Assembly (NCBI RefSeq): GCF_020709055.1
Contig: NZ_JAJFCK010000026.1
Span: forward strand, 1 to 34,011
Reading direction: 5' to 3'
From: Ruminococcus callidus
GTDB taxonomy: Bacteria > Bacillota > Clostridia > Oscillospirales > Ruminococcaceae
Length of the DNA stretch: 34,011 bases
Both the position numbers and the translations under genes were made by a program. The notes beneath the pieces were generated by a model. It was not told the origin of the DNA. It was given only the letters and a program-made list of their open reading frames with translations, and searched no databases. Below, piece by piece: positions 8,183 through 16,049 of this stretch (its first letter is position 1; the number at the start of each line of letters is the position of its first letter).

Positions 8183-9226
8183 TTACTTCAGGGAGTCGAT
8201 GGCAGCCTTGGCGTGATCCACGTAGATGGCACGGATGTCCTCGTTTTCGCCCAGACCCCGCAGCAGGCATTCTACTTCGTAGCCGGCATCCTCGAAGGTC
8301 TTTTTCCAGGAGCCGTCCTCGTCGCCAGCCATGTCGTTGTTGGCGTGGTCGCCGGCAACCACCATCAGCGGTTCCAGAACGACACGCTTGTAATCGCCTG
8401 CCTGTACCTTTGCCAGAACGTCATCCAGCGACGGCTGAGCTTCAACAGTGCCGACAAAGTAGTTGGTATAGCCGTCCTTGGTCAGCAGATCCTGCATCTT
8501 CTGATATACCTCATTGGAATCTGCCTCAGTGCCGTGACCCATAAAGCAGATGGCAGTCTCGCCGTCATCGTAGGAGGCGGTCCACTCGGTGATCGCCTTT
8601 TCCACTCTGGCGAAATCGTCGTCGCTGTTCAGAAGCGGCTCTCCGAATACCACCTGATCGAAGGCATCCGAATAATTGCCGACCTCTTTTACCAGCTCAT
8701 CATATTCCAGACCGTGCATCAGGTGGGTGGGCTGTACGACCAGATTCTTGACACCGTTGTTGACGGCACGCTCCAGTGCAGCATCGACATCGTCGATGAG
8801 GATGTTGTCCCGTCTCTGCACGTGGTCGATGATGATGTTGGCGGTGAAGCCGCGGCGGACAGAGAAGTCCGGAAATGCCTTTTCCAGATCGCCTTCGATT
8901 GCGCCGATGGTCAGACGGCGGCTGTCGTTGTAGCTGGTGCCGAAGCTGAGTACCAGCAGCTCGTTGTCGCCGATGTTGTCCTGATTGCGGATGTCATCCA
9001 GCGAAGCGTCGCCAGTGTCGTAATTCTCGTCGTCGTCCATGGTTTCCTCCTCCGAAGTTTCAGAGGAATCTTCTGTGGAATCCTCTGCGGATGTCTCTGC
9101 CACAGAGGAACTGTCCGCAGCAGAGCTGCTGTCCTTTGCGGAAGAGTCGCTGGAATCACCGGAACAGCCGGACAGCATGCCGGCAACCAGTGCCAGAGAA
9201 AGCATAAAAATAGCAGTTTTTTTCAT
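8183..9226 (-). CDS. cbiK: CbiK-type sirohydrochlorin cobaltochelatase, lipoprotein form
   Basis: This 347-residue protein has a CbiK-type chelatase domain (residues 88-345) that inserts Co(II), or possibly Fe(II), into a tetrapyrrole. Candidate metal-binding histidines are visible in QPTHLMHG (His168), FMGHGTE (His231) and VVAGDHANNDMAG (His294), all family hallmarks. Unusually it starts with a lipoprotein signal (lipobox LSGC, Cys21) and a 65-residue Ser/Asp/Glu linker, so it should act outside the cell on a stalk. A periplasmic CbiK is known from Desulfovibrio. It is the first gene after the cobalamin riboswitch, with AAGGAGAA ahead of the ATG. Cytoplasmic cobalamin-synthesis genes are not present here, which favours scavenging over biosynthesis. 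Confidence 0.9.
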   Translation of the reverse strand: MKKTAIFMLSLALVAGMLSGCSGDSSDSSAKDSSSAADSSSVAETSAEDSTEDSSETSEEETMDDDENYDTGDASLDDIRNQDNIGDNELLVLSFGTSYNDSRRLTIGAIEGDLEKAFPDFSVRRGFTANIIIDHVQRRDNILIDDVDAALERAVNNGVKNLVVQPTHLMHGLEYDELVKEVGNYSDAFDQVVFGEPLLNSDDDFARVEKAITEWTASYDDGETAICFMGHGTEADSNEVYQKMQDLLTKDGYTNYFVGTVEAQPSLDDVLAKVQAGDYKRVVLEPLMVVAGDHANNDMAGDEDGSWKKTFEDAGYEVECLLRGLGENEDIRAIYVDHAKAAIDSLK

Positions 9227-9309
9227 GATAAGTTCTCCTTATATTTTAGATAGGAAAACGAAACAAAGAAACTGCCCTCCATTCGCATCGAACAGAAGGC
9301 ATACCGAAA

Positions 9310-9329
9310 CAGACGTTTTGCAACGTCTG
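9310..9329 (-). promoter_or_regulatory. candidate expression-platform hairpin of the cobalamin riboswitch
   Basis: Between the aptamer and the cbiK start (9227-9397) lies an 8-bp perfect stem (CAGACGTT with AACGTCTG) with a GCAA-type loop, followed on the minus strand by only TTT. A small AGACA...TGTCT palindrome (9332-9343) adjoins it. It could be a weak terminator or part of a ribosome-binding-site switch; the switching partner was not resolved. Confidence 0.45.
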
Positions 9330-9397
9330 AAAGACAAATGTCTATGTTTACAGTACGATCAATGCCTCGTGATCTGGAATTCTGAGATTCCTGTACT

Positions 9398-9621
9398 CCA
9401 AAGACGGCAGGTTTCCTGACTCAGGACTCCCCGCAGCGCCGCAGCCTTCCCGTTTGATTCGCAAACAGTGACCGCATTCTCAGAATGTGTCTTGTGAAGA
9501 CAGCTTCTCAAATGCATTTGCAGCGTGCTCTTCCATCACAGTGACGAGATCGTATCGGATTTGCACCGGTTTCCCTTTTACCCTCCCGATTTCCCTGCGG
9601 AAACGGGAGGCACCGTCTTGG
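9398..9621 (-). promoter_or_regulatory. cobalamin (B12) riboswitch
   Basis: The minus strand shows the B12 box GAGTCAGGAAACCTGCC (9422-9406), the core GGTGCAAATCC (9567-9557) preceded by GGGAA, and a TCACTG element downstream of it. The closing stem P1 pairs 9621-9613 (CCAAGACGG) with 9407-9398 (CCGTCTTTGG). A variable domain occupies roughly 9440-9540. The family is known to repress transport and synthesis genes when adenosylcobalamin or a related cobalamin is bound. It controls cbiK and the four genes behind it. Confidence 0.95.
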
Positions 9622-9719
9622 TATGGATTGGATTCCGCCGGTGCCGAAAACTCTTGTGCGCACGTCTTTGGCACTGCGGAAAACATTCATGAATGCATGG
9701 CGTTCTAGCCATACATTCT

Positions 9720-9748
9720 ATTATAACACACCGCCTGCGAGATTGCAA
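9720..9748 (-). promoter_or_regulatory. promoter of the B12-riboswitch operon
   Basis: TTGCAA (9748-9743) and TATAAT (9725-9720) are separated by 17 bases on the minus strand. The transcript would start near 9713, about 92 bases before the aptamer. Its first bases form a hairpin (9716-9708 with 9701-9693) followed by the 12-bp palindrome CATTCATGAATG (9684-9695). Confidence 0.85.
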
Positions 9749-9882
9749 CCATTTTTGGAAAAAACATCGGGCTCTCACACTTTTTATTGGATTTTAGCAA
9801 TCCTTCGCCGGCTTTGTGGAAAATGGTGCTGCAATTTTGCGGAGCTTTGCTGTCTTGTCGGGAAACGGCGTACCGGATTCAC

Positions 9883-9911
9883 TTGACTTTTCTGCGCTCC
9901 ATTCGTATAAT
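9883..9911 (+). promoter_or_regulatory. promoter of rmuC
   Basis: TTGACT (9883-9888) and TATAAT (9906-9911) have a 17-base spacer. The 5' leader is about 30 bases, with AAAGGA before the ATG at 9949. The stretch 9749-9882 between this and the divergent promoter shows no gene. Confidence 0.85.
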
Positions 9912-9948
9912 AAAAGTATCTCAAACATTTCAGAAAGGAACGAGACAC

Positions 9949-11502
9949 ATGCAATACGTGATTTTGATCGGAATTCTGGCGGCACTGGTGCTGCTGGTGC
10001 TTCTCCTGTTCCAGTGCCGGAAAAACGGCGCTTCGGCGGGGCAGACAGACCGGCTGCAGCGGCTGCTGGAACAGCATCTGCGCACCGCACAGCAGGAACA
10101 GCTGGCACAGATGCAGGCGGCACTGAGCAGCATGGGGGACATGCTCGCCCGCCATCAGCAGCAGGTGGGCGAGAGCCAGACCCAGCTTCTGACGCAGACC
10201 CAGCAGGGGATGATGCGGCAGCTCCAGCAGTTTGAACAGCGTCTGCAATCTCTGGAACAGAATCTGGGACAGCGGCAGGAACAGCTGCGCAGCAGTGTGC
10301 GGATGCAGCTGAGCGAGATGCAGGAGGGACAGAATACCAGCGCCCGTGCGGCACAGGAACAGCTTCAGCGCAATGTGCAGCAGCTAAGCCAGCAGCTGCA
10401 GACGGAGCTGGAAAAAACGGGACAGTTCCAGCAGCAGACCCTGCAGGAGATGGTGCAGAGTATGCGGACACAGCTTCAGCAGTTCGAGACCCGTCTGAAA
10501 ACACTGGAGAGTACCCACGCACAGGGCATGGGGCAGATTCAGCAGACCGTCTTCCAACAGCTTCAGACCATGCAGGCTCAGCAAAAGACGAGTCTGGACG
10601 AAATTCGCGGAACGGTGGACGAGAAGCTCTCCAAAACGCTGGAGGACAACCTCAGCCGTTCTTTCCAGCGGGTCAGCAAACAATTGGAGGACGTGTACAA
10701 GGGACTCGGCGAGATGCAGTCCCTTGCCTCCGGCGTGGGCGACCTGAAAAAGGTGCTGTCCAACGTCAAGACACGGGGCATTCTGGGGGAGATCCAGCTG
10801 GGTGCGATCCTACAGGAGATTCTCTCGCCGGAGCAGTACGAAACGGAGATCCCCACCATTCCCGGCAGTCGGGAGCACGTGGAATTTGCCATCCGGCTGC
10901 CCGGCGACGGCGAGCGGTGTGTCTACCTGCCCATTGACTCCAAGTTCCCCGGCGACACATTCGCTGCCCTGCAGGATGCCTATGAGACCGGCAGCCGGGA
11001 GCGGATCGATGCTGCCAAGAAGCAGCTGGAGCAGGTCATTCGGGGCTGTGCCAAGGACATCCGGGACAAGTACATCGAACCGCCCTATACCACCAATTTC
11101 GCCATTCTGTTCCTGCCCTTCGAGGGACTGTACGCCGAGGTGGTCAACAGCGCCGATCTGGTGGAACGGCTCCAGCGGGAGTACCACATCAACGTGGCTG
11201 GCCCTTCCACCATGGCTGCCATTCTCAATGCCCTGCAAATGGGCTTCCAGACACTCGCCATCCAGAAGCGGAGCGACGAGGTGTGGCGGATTCTAGGCGC
11301 TGTCAAGACAGAGTTCGACAAGTTCAGCGAGGTGCTGCAAAAGGCGCAGAAGAGTCTGCAAGGCGCAGAAAAACATCTGGACACCCTCATCGGCACACGC
11401 TCCAGCGCCATCCAGCGGAAGCTGCGGGATGTGGAACGATTGGAGGAAACACAGGCGACCCAGCTGCTTGGGCTGTCCATCGGTGCGGACGAAGAATCGT
11501 GA
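9949..11502 (+). CDS. rmuC: RmuC-family DNA recombination protein
   Basis: This 517-residue protein has an N-terminal membrane helix (residues 1-20, very rich in Leu/Ile/Val), a long glutamine-rich coiled coil (about 30-270), and the RmuC nuclease-like domain (about 280-470) containing GILGEIQLGAILQEIL, DSKFPGD and FAILFLPFEGLYAEV. RmuC was found in E. coli as a protein limiting inversions at short inverted repeats; the biochemical activity is uncertain. The start at 9949 is chosen because the promoter and AAAGGA sit directly before it; the frame itself is open further upstream. It is a single-gene unit ending at a bidirectional terminator shared with the convergent MATE gene. Confidence 0.95.
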   Translation: MQYVILIGILAALVLLVLLLFQCRKNGASAGQTDRLQRLLEQHLRTAQQEQLAQMQAALSSMGDMLARHQQQVGESQTQLLTQTQQGMMRQLQQFEQRLQSLEQNLGQRQEQLRSSVRMQLSEMQEGQNTSARAAQEQLQRNVQQLSQQLQTELEKTGQFQQQTLQEMVQSMRTQLQQFETRLKTLESTHAQGMGQIQQTVFQQLQTMQAQQKTSLDEIRGTVDEKLSKTLEDNLSRSFQRVSKQLEDVYKGLGEMQSLASGVGDLKKVLSNVKTRGILGEIQLGAILQEILSPEQYETEIPTIPGSREHVEFAIRLPGDGERCVYLPIDSKFPGDTFAALQDAYETGSRERIDAAKKQLEQVIRGCAKDIRDKYIEPPYTTNFAILFLPFEGLYAEVVNSADLVERLQREYHINVAGPSTMAAILNALQMGFQTLAIQKRSDEVWRILGAVKTEFDKFSEVLQKAQKSLQGAEKHLDTLIGTRSSAIQRKLRDVERLEETQATQLLGLSIGADEES

Positions 11503-11550
11503 AAAAGAACCGGCGCAGTGCTCCGTTTGACACGGAAGACTGCGCCGGTT
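11502..11550. terminator. bidirectional terminator between rmuC and the MATE gene
   Basis: A 12-bp perfect stem (11508-11519 with 11539-11550) with an inner TCCGT/ACGGA extension. On the minus strand it is followed by CTTTTT (11507-11502), on the plus strand by TTTGCGTT. It starts immediately after the TAA at 11555-11557 that would end the full-length MATE frame, which supports that TAA as the original stop. Confidence 0.85.
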
Positions 11551-11554
11551 TGCG

Positions 11555-12940
11555 TTATTCAGTCAGAATGCTGACACGTTTTCGGAAGATGCGCCGGAAC
11601 AGCAGACAGGCGACACCGGCGGAGAGTATCTCTGCAATGGGAAACGTCAGCCATACAGTCTAGCAGATGTCAGCATTGGCTTTTGCCAGCGCTGCAAAGG
11701 CAAGCGCAAAGGGAAAGACAAAAATCGCCTGACGGCACAGGGAGACGATCAGCGATTCCAGTCCGCCATCCAGCGCTTGGAAGATGCCTTGAAATGCGAT
11801 GTTTGCGCCGGCAAAGACGAAGCTGGTGGAGATGATGCGCATGGCGCTGATGCAAAGCCCACGGGTTTCGCCGGACAGCCCGAACATGGCGGAAAACGGC
11901 GCTGCCAAAAGCTCCAGCAGCAGGAAGCCCACGAGCATGACCAGAAGCGTGAAGCACATGCCCCAGCGGATGCCCTCCTGAATGCGGCTGCGGTTCTGTT
12001 TGCCGTGGCTGAAAGAGATGATGGGAGTCATGGCATCCCGCAGCCCGAAAGCGGCGAAGAGGACGAACTGCTGCACCTTATAGTACAGCCCGTAGGCGGT
12101 CACCATCGATTCGCTGATGCCGCCCAGAATCAGATTCAGCCCGTAGGTCATGACGGACATGAGCGCCTGCGCCACAATGGCAGGCAGCCCGATGGCATAG
12201 ATCGCACGGATGGTTCTGCCGGAGGGCTTCCAGTAGGAGAACCGGTTGGAGATGCTCCGGTTTACCCGCAGGTGGAAGAAGAGCGCCAGTGCGAAGGATG
12301 CGACCTGTCCCAGAACGGTGGCGACGGCAGCACCCCGCACCCCCAGCGCAGGACAGCCGAGCCAGCCGTAGATCAGAACGGGATCCAGAACCATGTTGAT
12401 GACGGCGCCGGCGATCTGGGCAATGGTGGAGTACAGGGAATTTCCGGTTGCCTGAAGCAGCTTCTCGTAGATGGAGAAGAATAGGATCCCGAAAGAGCCG
12501 ACGCAGCAGATGCGCAGGTAGTCTACGGTCATCTCGGTGATCTGCGGATTCGAGGTTTGTGAGTTGGTGTAGGGGCGGACACCGAAGATGCCGAACAGCA
12601 CAAAAACGGCGGTGATGACCAGCGCCAGAAAGCAGGCGTTTCCGGCAACACGGCTGGCACGTTCCCGATCGCCCTGCCCCAGACTCTTGGACAGCAGGGC
12701 GTTTGCCCCGACACCGGTGCCGATGCCCACCGCCACCATCAGCATTTGTAGCGGAAAGGCGAGGGTGAGCGCATTCAGCGCAGCCTCACCGTTTTCTTTC
12801 ATGTTGGACACAAAGGCGCTGTCCACGATGTTATACACAGCCTGCAACACCATGGAGAGCACCATGGGAATGCCCATGGACAGCATCAGCCGTTTGACAG
12901 GCATGACCTCCATTTTGTCCGGTTGTTTCACTTGTTCCAT
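11555..12940 (-). pseudogene. MATE-family efflux transporter interrupted by an in-frame amber codon
   Basis: The gene encodes a multidrug-and-toxin-extrusion Na+ or H+ antiporter with about 12 membrane helices. Reading stops at TAG (11662-11660) after 426 residues, ending ANADIC. The same frame continues for 34 codons (TVWLTFPIAEILSAGVACLL and on) to TAA at 11557-11555. That tail is the normal last helix and C-terminus of this family, and the terminator lies just behind the TAA. A single base change, for example CAG to TAG, would explain it. The 426-residue product lacks the final helix and may be unstable or partly active, so the gene is a recent pseudogene, a truncated functional form, or a readthrough case. 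The start ATG at 12940 has GGAGAAAG ahead of it. Confidence 0.85.
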
Positions 12941-12970
12941 TGTCTTTCTCCTCTCTTTTTTCTGACAAAA

Positions 12971-13022
12971 TAAAAAAAGATGTGCAGCTTTGATTGGACT
13001 TACGCAACAAAGCTACACATCT
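12971..13022 (-). terminator. terminator-like hairpin in the leader of the MATE gene
   Basis: On the minus strand a 15-bp stem with one mismatch (13022-13008 with 12992-12978) is followed by TTTTTTTATTTT (12978 downward). It lies between the promoter at 13031-13059 and the ATG at 12940, so most transcripts should stop before the gene unless the hairpin is disrupted. A six-codon frame ATG...TAA (13020-13000, MCSFVA) overlaps the 5' arm, without a convincing ribosome binding site. Confidence 0.78.
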
Positions 13023-13030
13023 TTCCTACG

Positions 13031-13059
13031 ATGATACCACGTTTCCGTCAAATTGTCAA
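13031..13059 (-). promoter_or_regulatory. promoter of the MATE gene
   Basis: TTGACA (13059-13054) and TATCAT (13036-13031) are 17 bases apart on the minus strand. The transcript should begin near 13024, almost at the first base of the leader hairpin. Confidence 0.8.
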
Positions 13060-13258
13060 AGGCACTTTTCCACAAAAATTATCCACGTTCCGCATGCCTT
13101 TTTATCAGCGGAGCGCTGGATGGAAAATCGGAGATCTTTTGCAGAAAAAAGAAAACAGAGGTGCTGTTCCTCTTTTTATAAAGAATTTGCGGGAATTTCT
13201 TTGAAAAGAAAACCTTTGCCGTGGAAAATCCCATAGGAAAAGTAAAAAATATGCGACA

Positions 13259-13301
13259 GGCGAAAAAAGCTCTTGTATTTTTCGCCGTTTTCTATTATAA
13301 T
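13259..13301 (+). promoter_or_regulatory. promoter of the amino-acid ABC operon with an inverted repeat over the -35 box
   Basis: TTGTAT (13273-13278) and TATAAT (13296-13301) have a 17-base spacer. A perfect 9-bp inverted repeat, GGCGAAAAA (13259-13267) and TTTTTCGCC (13278-13286), brackets the -35 box and could be a repressor operator. The rest of the 12941-13355 gap holds the MATE leader and promoter and an A/T-rich stretch (13060-13258) with no gene that I can support. Confidence 0.75.
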
Positions 13302-13355
13302 AGAAACTGATTTGAGTATCCATCGCAGATACAATTTTGAAAGGAATGATTTTGT

Positions 13356-14132
13356 ATGAAAAAGGGAATTGCAATTTTGGCGGCAGGAATGATGCTGGCG
13401 GCATCGCTGACAGGCTGTGGCACAAAGCCTAACACCGTATTCAGCGCAGACGATCTGGTGGGAAAGACCATTGGTGCACAGCTGGGCACCACCGGCTATA
13501 TCTACGCCGGCGATGTGGAGGATGCCAAGGTAGAGCCGTATAACAAGGGTGCAGATGCAGTACAGGCGCTGAAGCAAGGCAAGCTGGATGCCGTCATCAT
13601 TGACAGCGAGCCGGCAAAGGTGTTCGTGGAGAAGAACGACACCCTGAAGATTCTGGACGACCCGTTCGTAGAAGAGGAATACGCCATTGCCTACAAGAAG
13701 GGCAACGACGAACTGGGACAGAAGCTGGACGATGCGCTGACACAGCTGAAGGAAGACGGCACGCTGGACGAAATCGTCGGCCACTGGATTGGTGACAATG
13801 CCGATCAGGTTTCCTACACACCGGACGACAGCGTGGATCGGAACGGCAAGCTGGTCATGGCAACCAACGCAGAGTTCCCGCCGTATGAGAGCATGGACGG
13901 CGACAAGGTTGTCGGCATTGATGTGGATATGATGCAGGCAGTCTGCGATGTCATCGGCATGGAGCTGGAAGTGGAGAATATGGAGTTCGATTCTATCATC
14001 GCTGCAGTTCAGTCCGGCAAGGCAGACGTTGGCGTTGCCGGCATGACGGTAACACCGGATCGGGAAAAGAATGTCTCCTTTACACAGGGCTATGCGACTG
14101 CAACACAGGTCATCATTGTCCGGAAAGACTAA
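13356..14132 (+). CDS. amino-acid ABC transporter substrate-binding lipoprotein, circularly permuted
   Basis: The 258-residue protein has a lipobox LTGC (Cys21). Residues 29-146 (SADDLVGKTIGAQLGTTG through LKEDGTLDEIVGHWI) match what is normally the second half of an SBP_bac_3 protein such as GlnH. Residues 165-258 (KLVMATNAEFPPYESMDG through ATATQVIIVRKD) match what is normally the first half. So the lobe order is swapped, joined by an 18-residue linker (147-164). Key ligand residues are present: Arg236 in MTVTPDREK, which normally binds the amino-acid carboxylate, and Asp83 in AVIIDSEPA. There is no second signal peptide or internal start, so it is one protein. It feeds the permease and ATPase downstream. 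A polar amino acid is the likely cargo. Confidence 0.9.
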   Translation: MKKGIAILAAGMMLAASLTGCGTKPNTVFSADDLVGKTIGAQLGTTGYIYAGDVEDAKVEPYNKGADAVQALKQGKLDAVIIDSEPAKVFVEKNDTLKILDDPFVEEEYAIAYKKGNDELGQKLDDALTQLKEDGTLDEIVGHWIGDNADQVSYTPDDSVDRNGKLVMATNAEFPPYESMDGDKVVGIDVDMMQAVCDVIGMELEVENMEFDSIIAAVQSGKADVGVAGMTVTPDREKNVSFTQGYATATQVIIVRKD

Positions 14133-14147
14133 CGGGAGGCAGCAGCT

Positions 14148-14837
14148 TTGAATTTTGTGGAGAAATTTCACTCGACGTTTATTGATGGCGATCGGTGGAT
14201 GTATCTGGTGCGCGGTCTCGGAACAACGCTTTTGATCACGCTGTTTGCTGTGATTCTGGGTATGGTGCTGGGCTTTCTCATCGCCATTGTCCGTTCCACT
14301 CACGACAAGACCGGCAAACTGGGCTTTCTGAATGTGCTGGCACGCATCTATCTGACTATCATTCGCGGCACCCCTGTGGTAGTCCAGCTTCTGATCATCT
14401 ATTTCGTTATCTTTGCCTCTGTCAATGTGGGAAAAACTTTTGTTGCCGTTCTTGCGTTCGGTCTGAACTCTGCCGCATATGTGGCGGAGATCGTCCGCTC
14501 CGGCATCATGTCCATTGACAACGGACAGTTCGAGGCAGGCGCAAGTCTGGGAATGAACTATCCCAAGACCATGATCTCGATTATCCTGCCGCAGGCGTTT
14601 AAGAACATCCTGCCGGCACTTGCCAACGAGTGTATTGTTCTGCTGAAGGAAACCTCCGTCGCCGGCTACATTGCGCTGACCGACCTGACCAAGGGCGGCG
14701 ATATCATCCGAAGCCAGACCTATGAGGCATTTCTGCCGCTGATTGCGGTGGCGGTGATCTATCTGGTGATGGTAATGATCCTGAGTTCGCTGGTATCGAA
14801 GCTGGAAAGGAGATTGGCAAAAAGTGATCGAGGTTAA
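14148..14837 (+). CDS. polar amino-acid ABC transporter permease (HisM/GlnP type)
   Basis: This 229-residue membrane protein has about five helices and the family signature: [10 protein letters not shown] at about residues 74-83, and an EAA loop with [22 protein letters not shown] (about 128-149). It forms the channel for the amino acid delivered by the upstream lipoprotein. The start is TTG at 14148, with GGGAGG eight bases ahead (14134-14139); no ATG fits. The 3' end overlaps the ATPase gene by 14 bases. Confidence 0.94.
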   Translation: MNFVEKFHSTFIDGDRWMYLVRGLGTTLLITLFAVILGMVLGFLIAIVRSTHDKTGKLGFLNVLARIYLTIIRGTPVVVQLLIIYFVIFASVNVGKTFVAVLAFGLNSAAYVAEIVRSGIMSIDNGQFEAGASLGMNYPKTMISIILPQAFKNILPALANECIVLLKETSVAGYIALTDLTKGGDIIRSQTYEAFLPLIAVAVIYLVMVMILSSLVSKLERRLAKSDRG

Positions 14838-15549
14838 AAATCTGGAGAAGTCCTTCGGCGACCTGCACATTCTGAAGGGCATCACAACGACCATTGAAAA
14901 GGGTGAAAAGGTCGTCATCATCGGGCCGTCCGGTTCTGGCAAGAGCACCTTTTTGCGCTGTCTGAACCGTCTGGAACAGCCCACTTCCGGACAGATTCTG
15001 TTCGAGGGACAGGATCTGACCAGAATGCCGGACAAACAGCTCTATGCGGTGCGGGAAAAAATGGGCATGGTGTTTCAGCATTTTCACCTGTTTCCCCATC
15101 TGACCATCCGGAAGAACATCACTCTTGCACCGGTGAAGCTGGGTCTGATGAACCAGCAGCAGGCAAACGAAACGGCAGAACGCCTGCTGAAAAAGGTGGG
15201 ACTCTCGGACAAGGCGGAGCAGTATCCCAACCAGCTTTCCGGCGGACAGAAACAGCGAATCGCGATTGCCCGTGCGCTGGCGATGAATCCGGACGTGATG
15301 CTCTTTGACGAGCCGACCTCTGCACTGGATCCGGAGATGGTCGGTGAGGTACTGGAGCTGATGCGGGAGCTGGCTTCGGAGGGCATGACCATGGTGGTAG
15401 TTACCCACGAAATGGGCTTTGCCCGTGAGGTGGCATCCCGTGTCATGTTCATGGACGGCGGAAAAATCATGGAGGAGAACGCACCGCAGGAGTTTTTCTC
15501 CAATCCGAAGAATCCCCGTCTGCGGGAATTCCTGTCCAAGGTGCTCTGA
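14824..15549 (+). CDS. polar amino-acid ABC transporter ATPase (GlnQ type)
   Basis: A 241-residue complete ATPase: Walker A GPSGSGKS (about 38-45), Q-loop [12 protein letters not shown], signature LSGGQKQR, Walker [15 protein letters not shown], and switch histidine in [10 protein letters not shown]. It starts with GTG at 14824 behind AAAGGAGA, inside the end of the permease gene. It energises uptake of an amino acid. Length and motifs are standard for GlnQ/HisP relatives. Confidence 0.95.
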   Translation: MIEVKNLEKSFGDLHILKGITTTIEKGEKVVIIGPSGSGKSTFLRCLNRLEQPTSGQILFEGQDLTRMPDKQLYAVREKMGMVFQHFHLFPHLTIRKNITLAPVKLGLMNQQQANETAERLLKKVGLSDKAEQYPNQLSGGQKQRIAIARALAMNPDVMLFDEPTSALDPEMVGEVLELMRELASEGMTMVVVTHEMGFAREVASRVMFMDGGKIMEENAPQEFFSNPKNPRLREFLSKVL

Positions 15550-15551
15550 GT

Positions 15552-15980
15552 ATGGCGTACACAATACAATGTTCTCAGACACTCTCGCCGGAGGGCGCAG
15601 CCGTCCGCATCAAAGTGTTCGTGGAGGAACAGGGCTTTCAAAACGAGTTTGACCGCTGGGACGAGAACGGCTGTGCATGGCACGTGCTGGTGCGGGATGG
15701 CGAAACGCCCATCGCTGCCGGCCGGATGTACTCGGAGGCGGAGGGGGAATATACCCTCGGACGCATCGCCGTGATTCCGGCGTATCGTGGGAAGCACATC
15801 GGGAAGCTGCTGGTTTCCGCACTGGAAAAGCAGGCGAAAACATGCGGTGCATCCCGTTTTTCCCTTTCGGCGCAGTGCGACAAATCCGGTTTCTATCAGA
15901 AGCTGGGCTACGCCCTGACAGAGGACTACCACATGGACGAGTTTTGTCCCCATGTGACCATGGTCAAATCACTAAAGTAA
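15552..15980 (+). CDS. GNAT-family N-acetyltransferase (ElaA-like)
   Basis: The 142-residue protein has the GNAT core. The N-terminal VRIKVFVEEQGFQNEFD motif is typical of ElaA-like members, and the acetyl-CoA loop is LGRIAVIPAYRGKHIGKLL (about 69-87, the R/QxxGxG/A-type turn RGKHIG). The acceptor is unknown. It begins only two bases after the ATPase stop and shares its transcript, but a functional link to amino-acid uptake is not evident. The ATG at 15552 is the natural start. Confidence 0.85.
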   Translation: MAYTIQCSQTLSPEGAAVRIKVFVEEQGFQNEFDRWDENGCAWHVLVRDGETPIAAGRMYSEAEGEYTLGRIAVIPAYRGKHIGKLLVSALEKQAKTCGASRFSLSAQCDKSGFYQKLGYALTEDYHMDEFCPHVTMVKSLK

Positions 15981-15995
15981 GAACATCAAAAAAAG

Positions 15996-16036
15996 ACACC
16001 GCATGGGTTTGGATTTTTGAACCGGTGCGGTGTTTG
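15996..16036 (+). terminator. terminator of the amino-acid ABC-GNAT operon
   Basis: An 8-bp perfect stem (ACACCGCA 15996-16003 with 16026-16033) is extended inside by GGTT/AACC and followed by TTGTTGT. The T-tract is imperfect. It ends 14 bases before the next promoter. Confidence 0.7.
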
Positions 16037-16049
16037 TTGTATTCTGCCC

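Noticed and set aside
7265..9253. Open frame of 662 codons on the plus strand
   Set aside because: It runs antisense to the NEAT-like lipoprotein and cbiK genes, has Cys/His-rich low-similarity sequence and no ribosome binding site. It arises from third-position GC bias.
9398..9621. Coding region with the small frames on both strands around 9480-9710
   Set aside because: The sequence matches the cobalamin riboswitch core and B12 box, and the frames lack start signals.
13145..13185. Small AGAGG...CCTCTTTTTAT hairpin as a terminator
   Set aside because: The stem has only five pairs and no gene on the plus strand precedes it, so chance is the simpler explanation.
13176..15035. Open frame of 619 codons on the minus strand
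   Set aside because: It is antisense to the amino-acid binding protein and permease genes, which carry clear family motifs.
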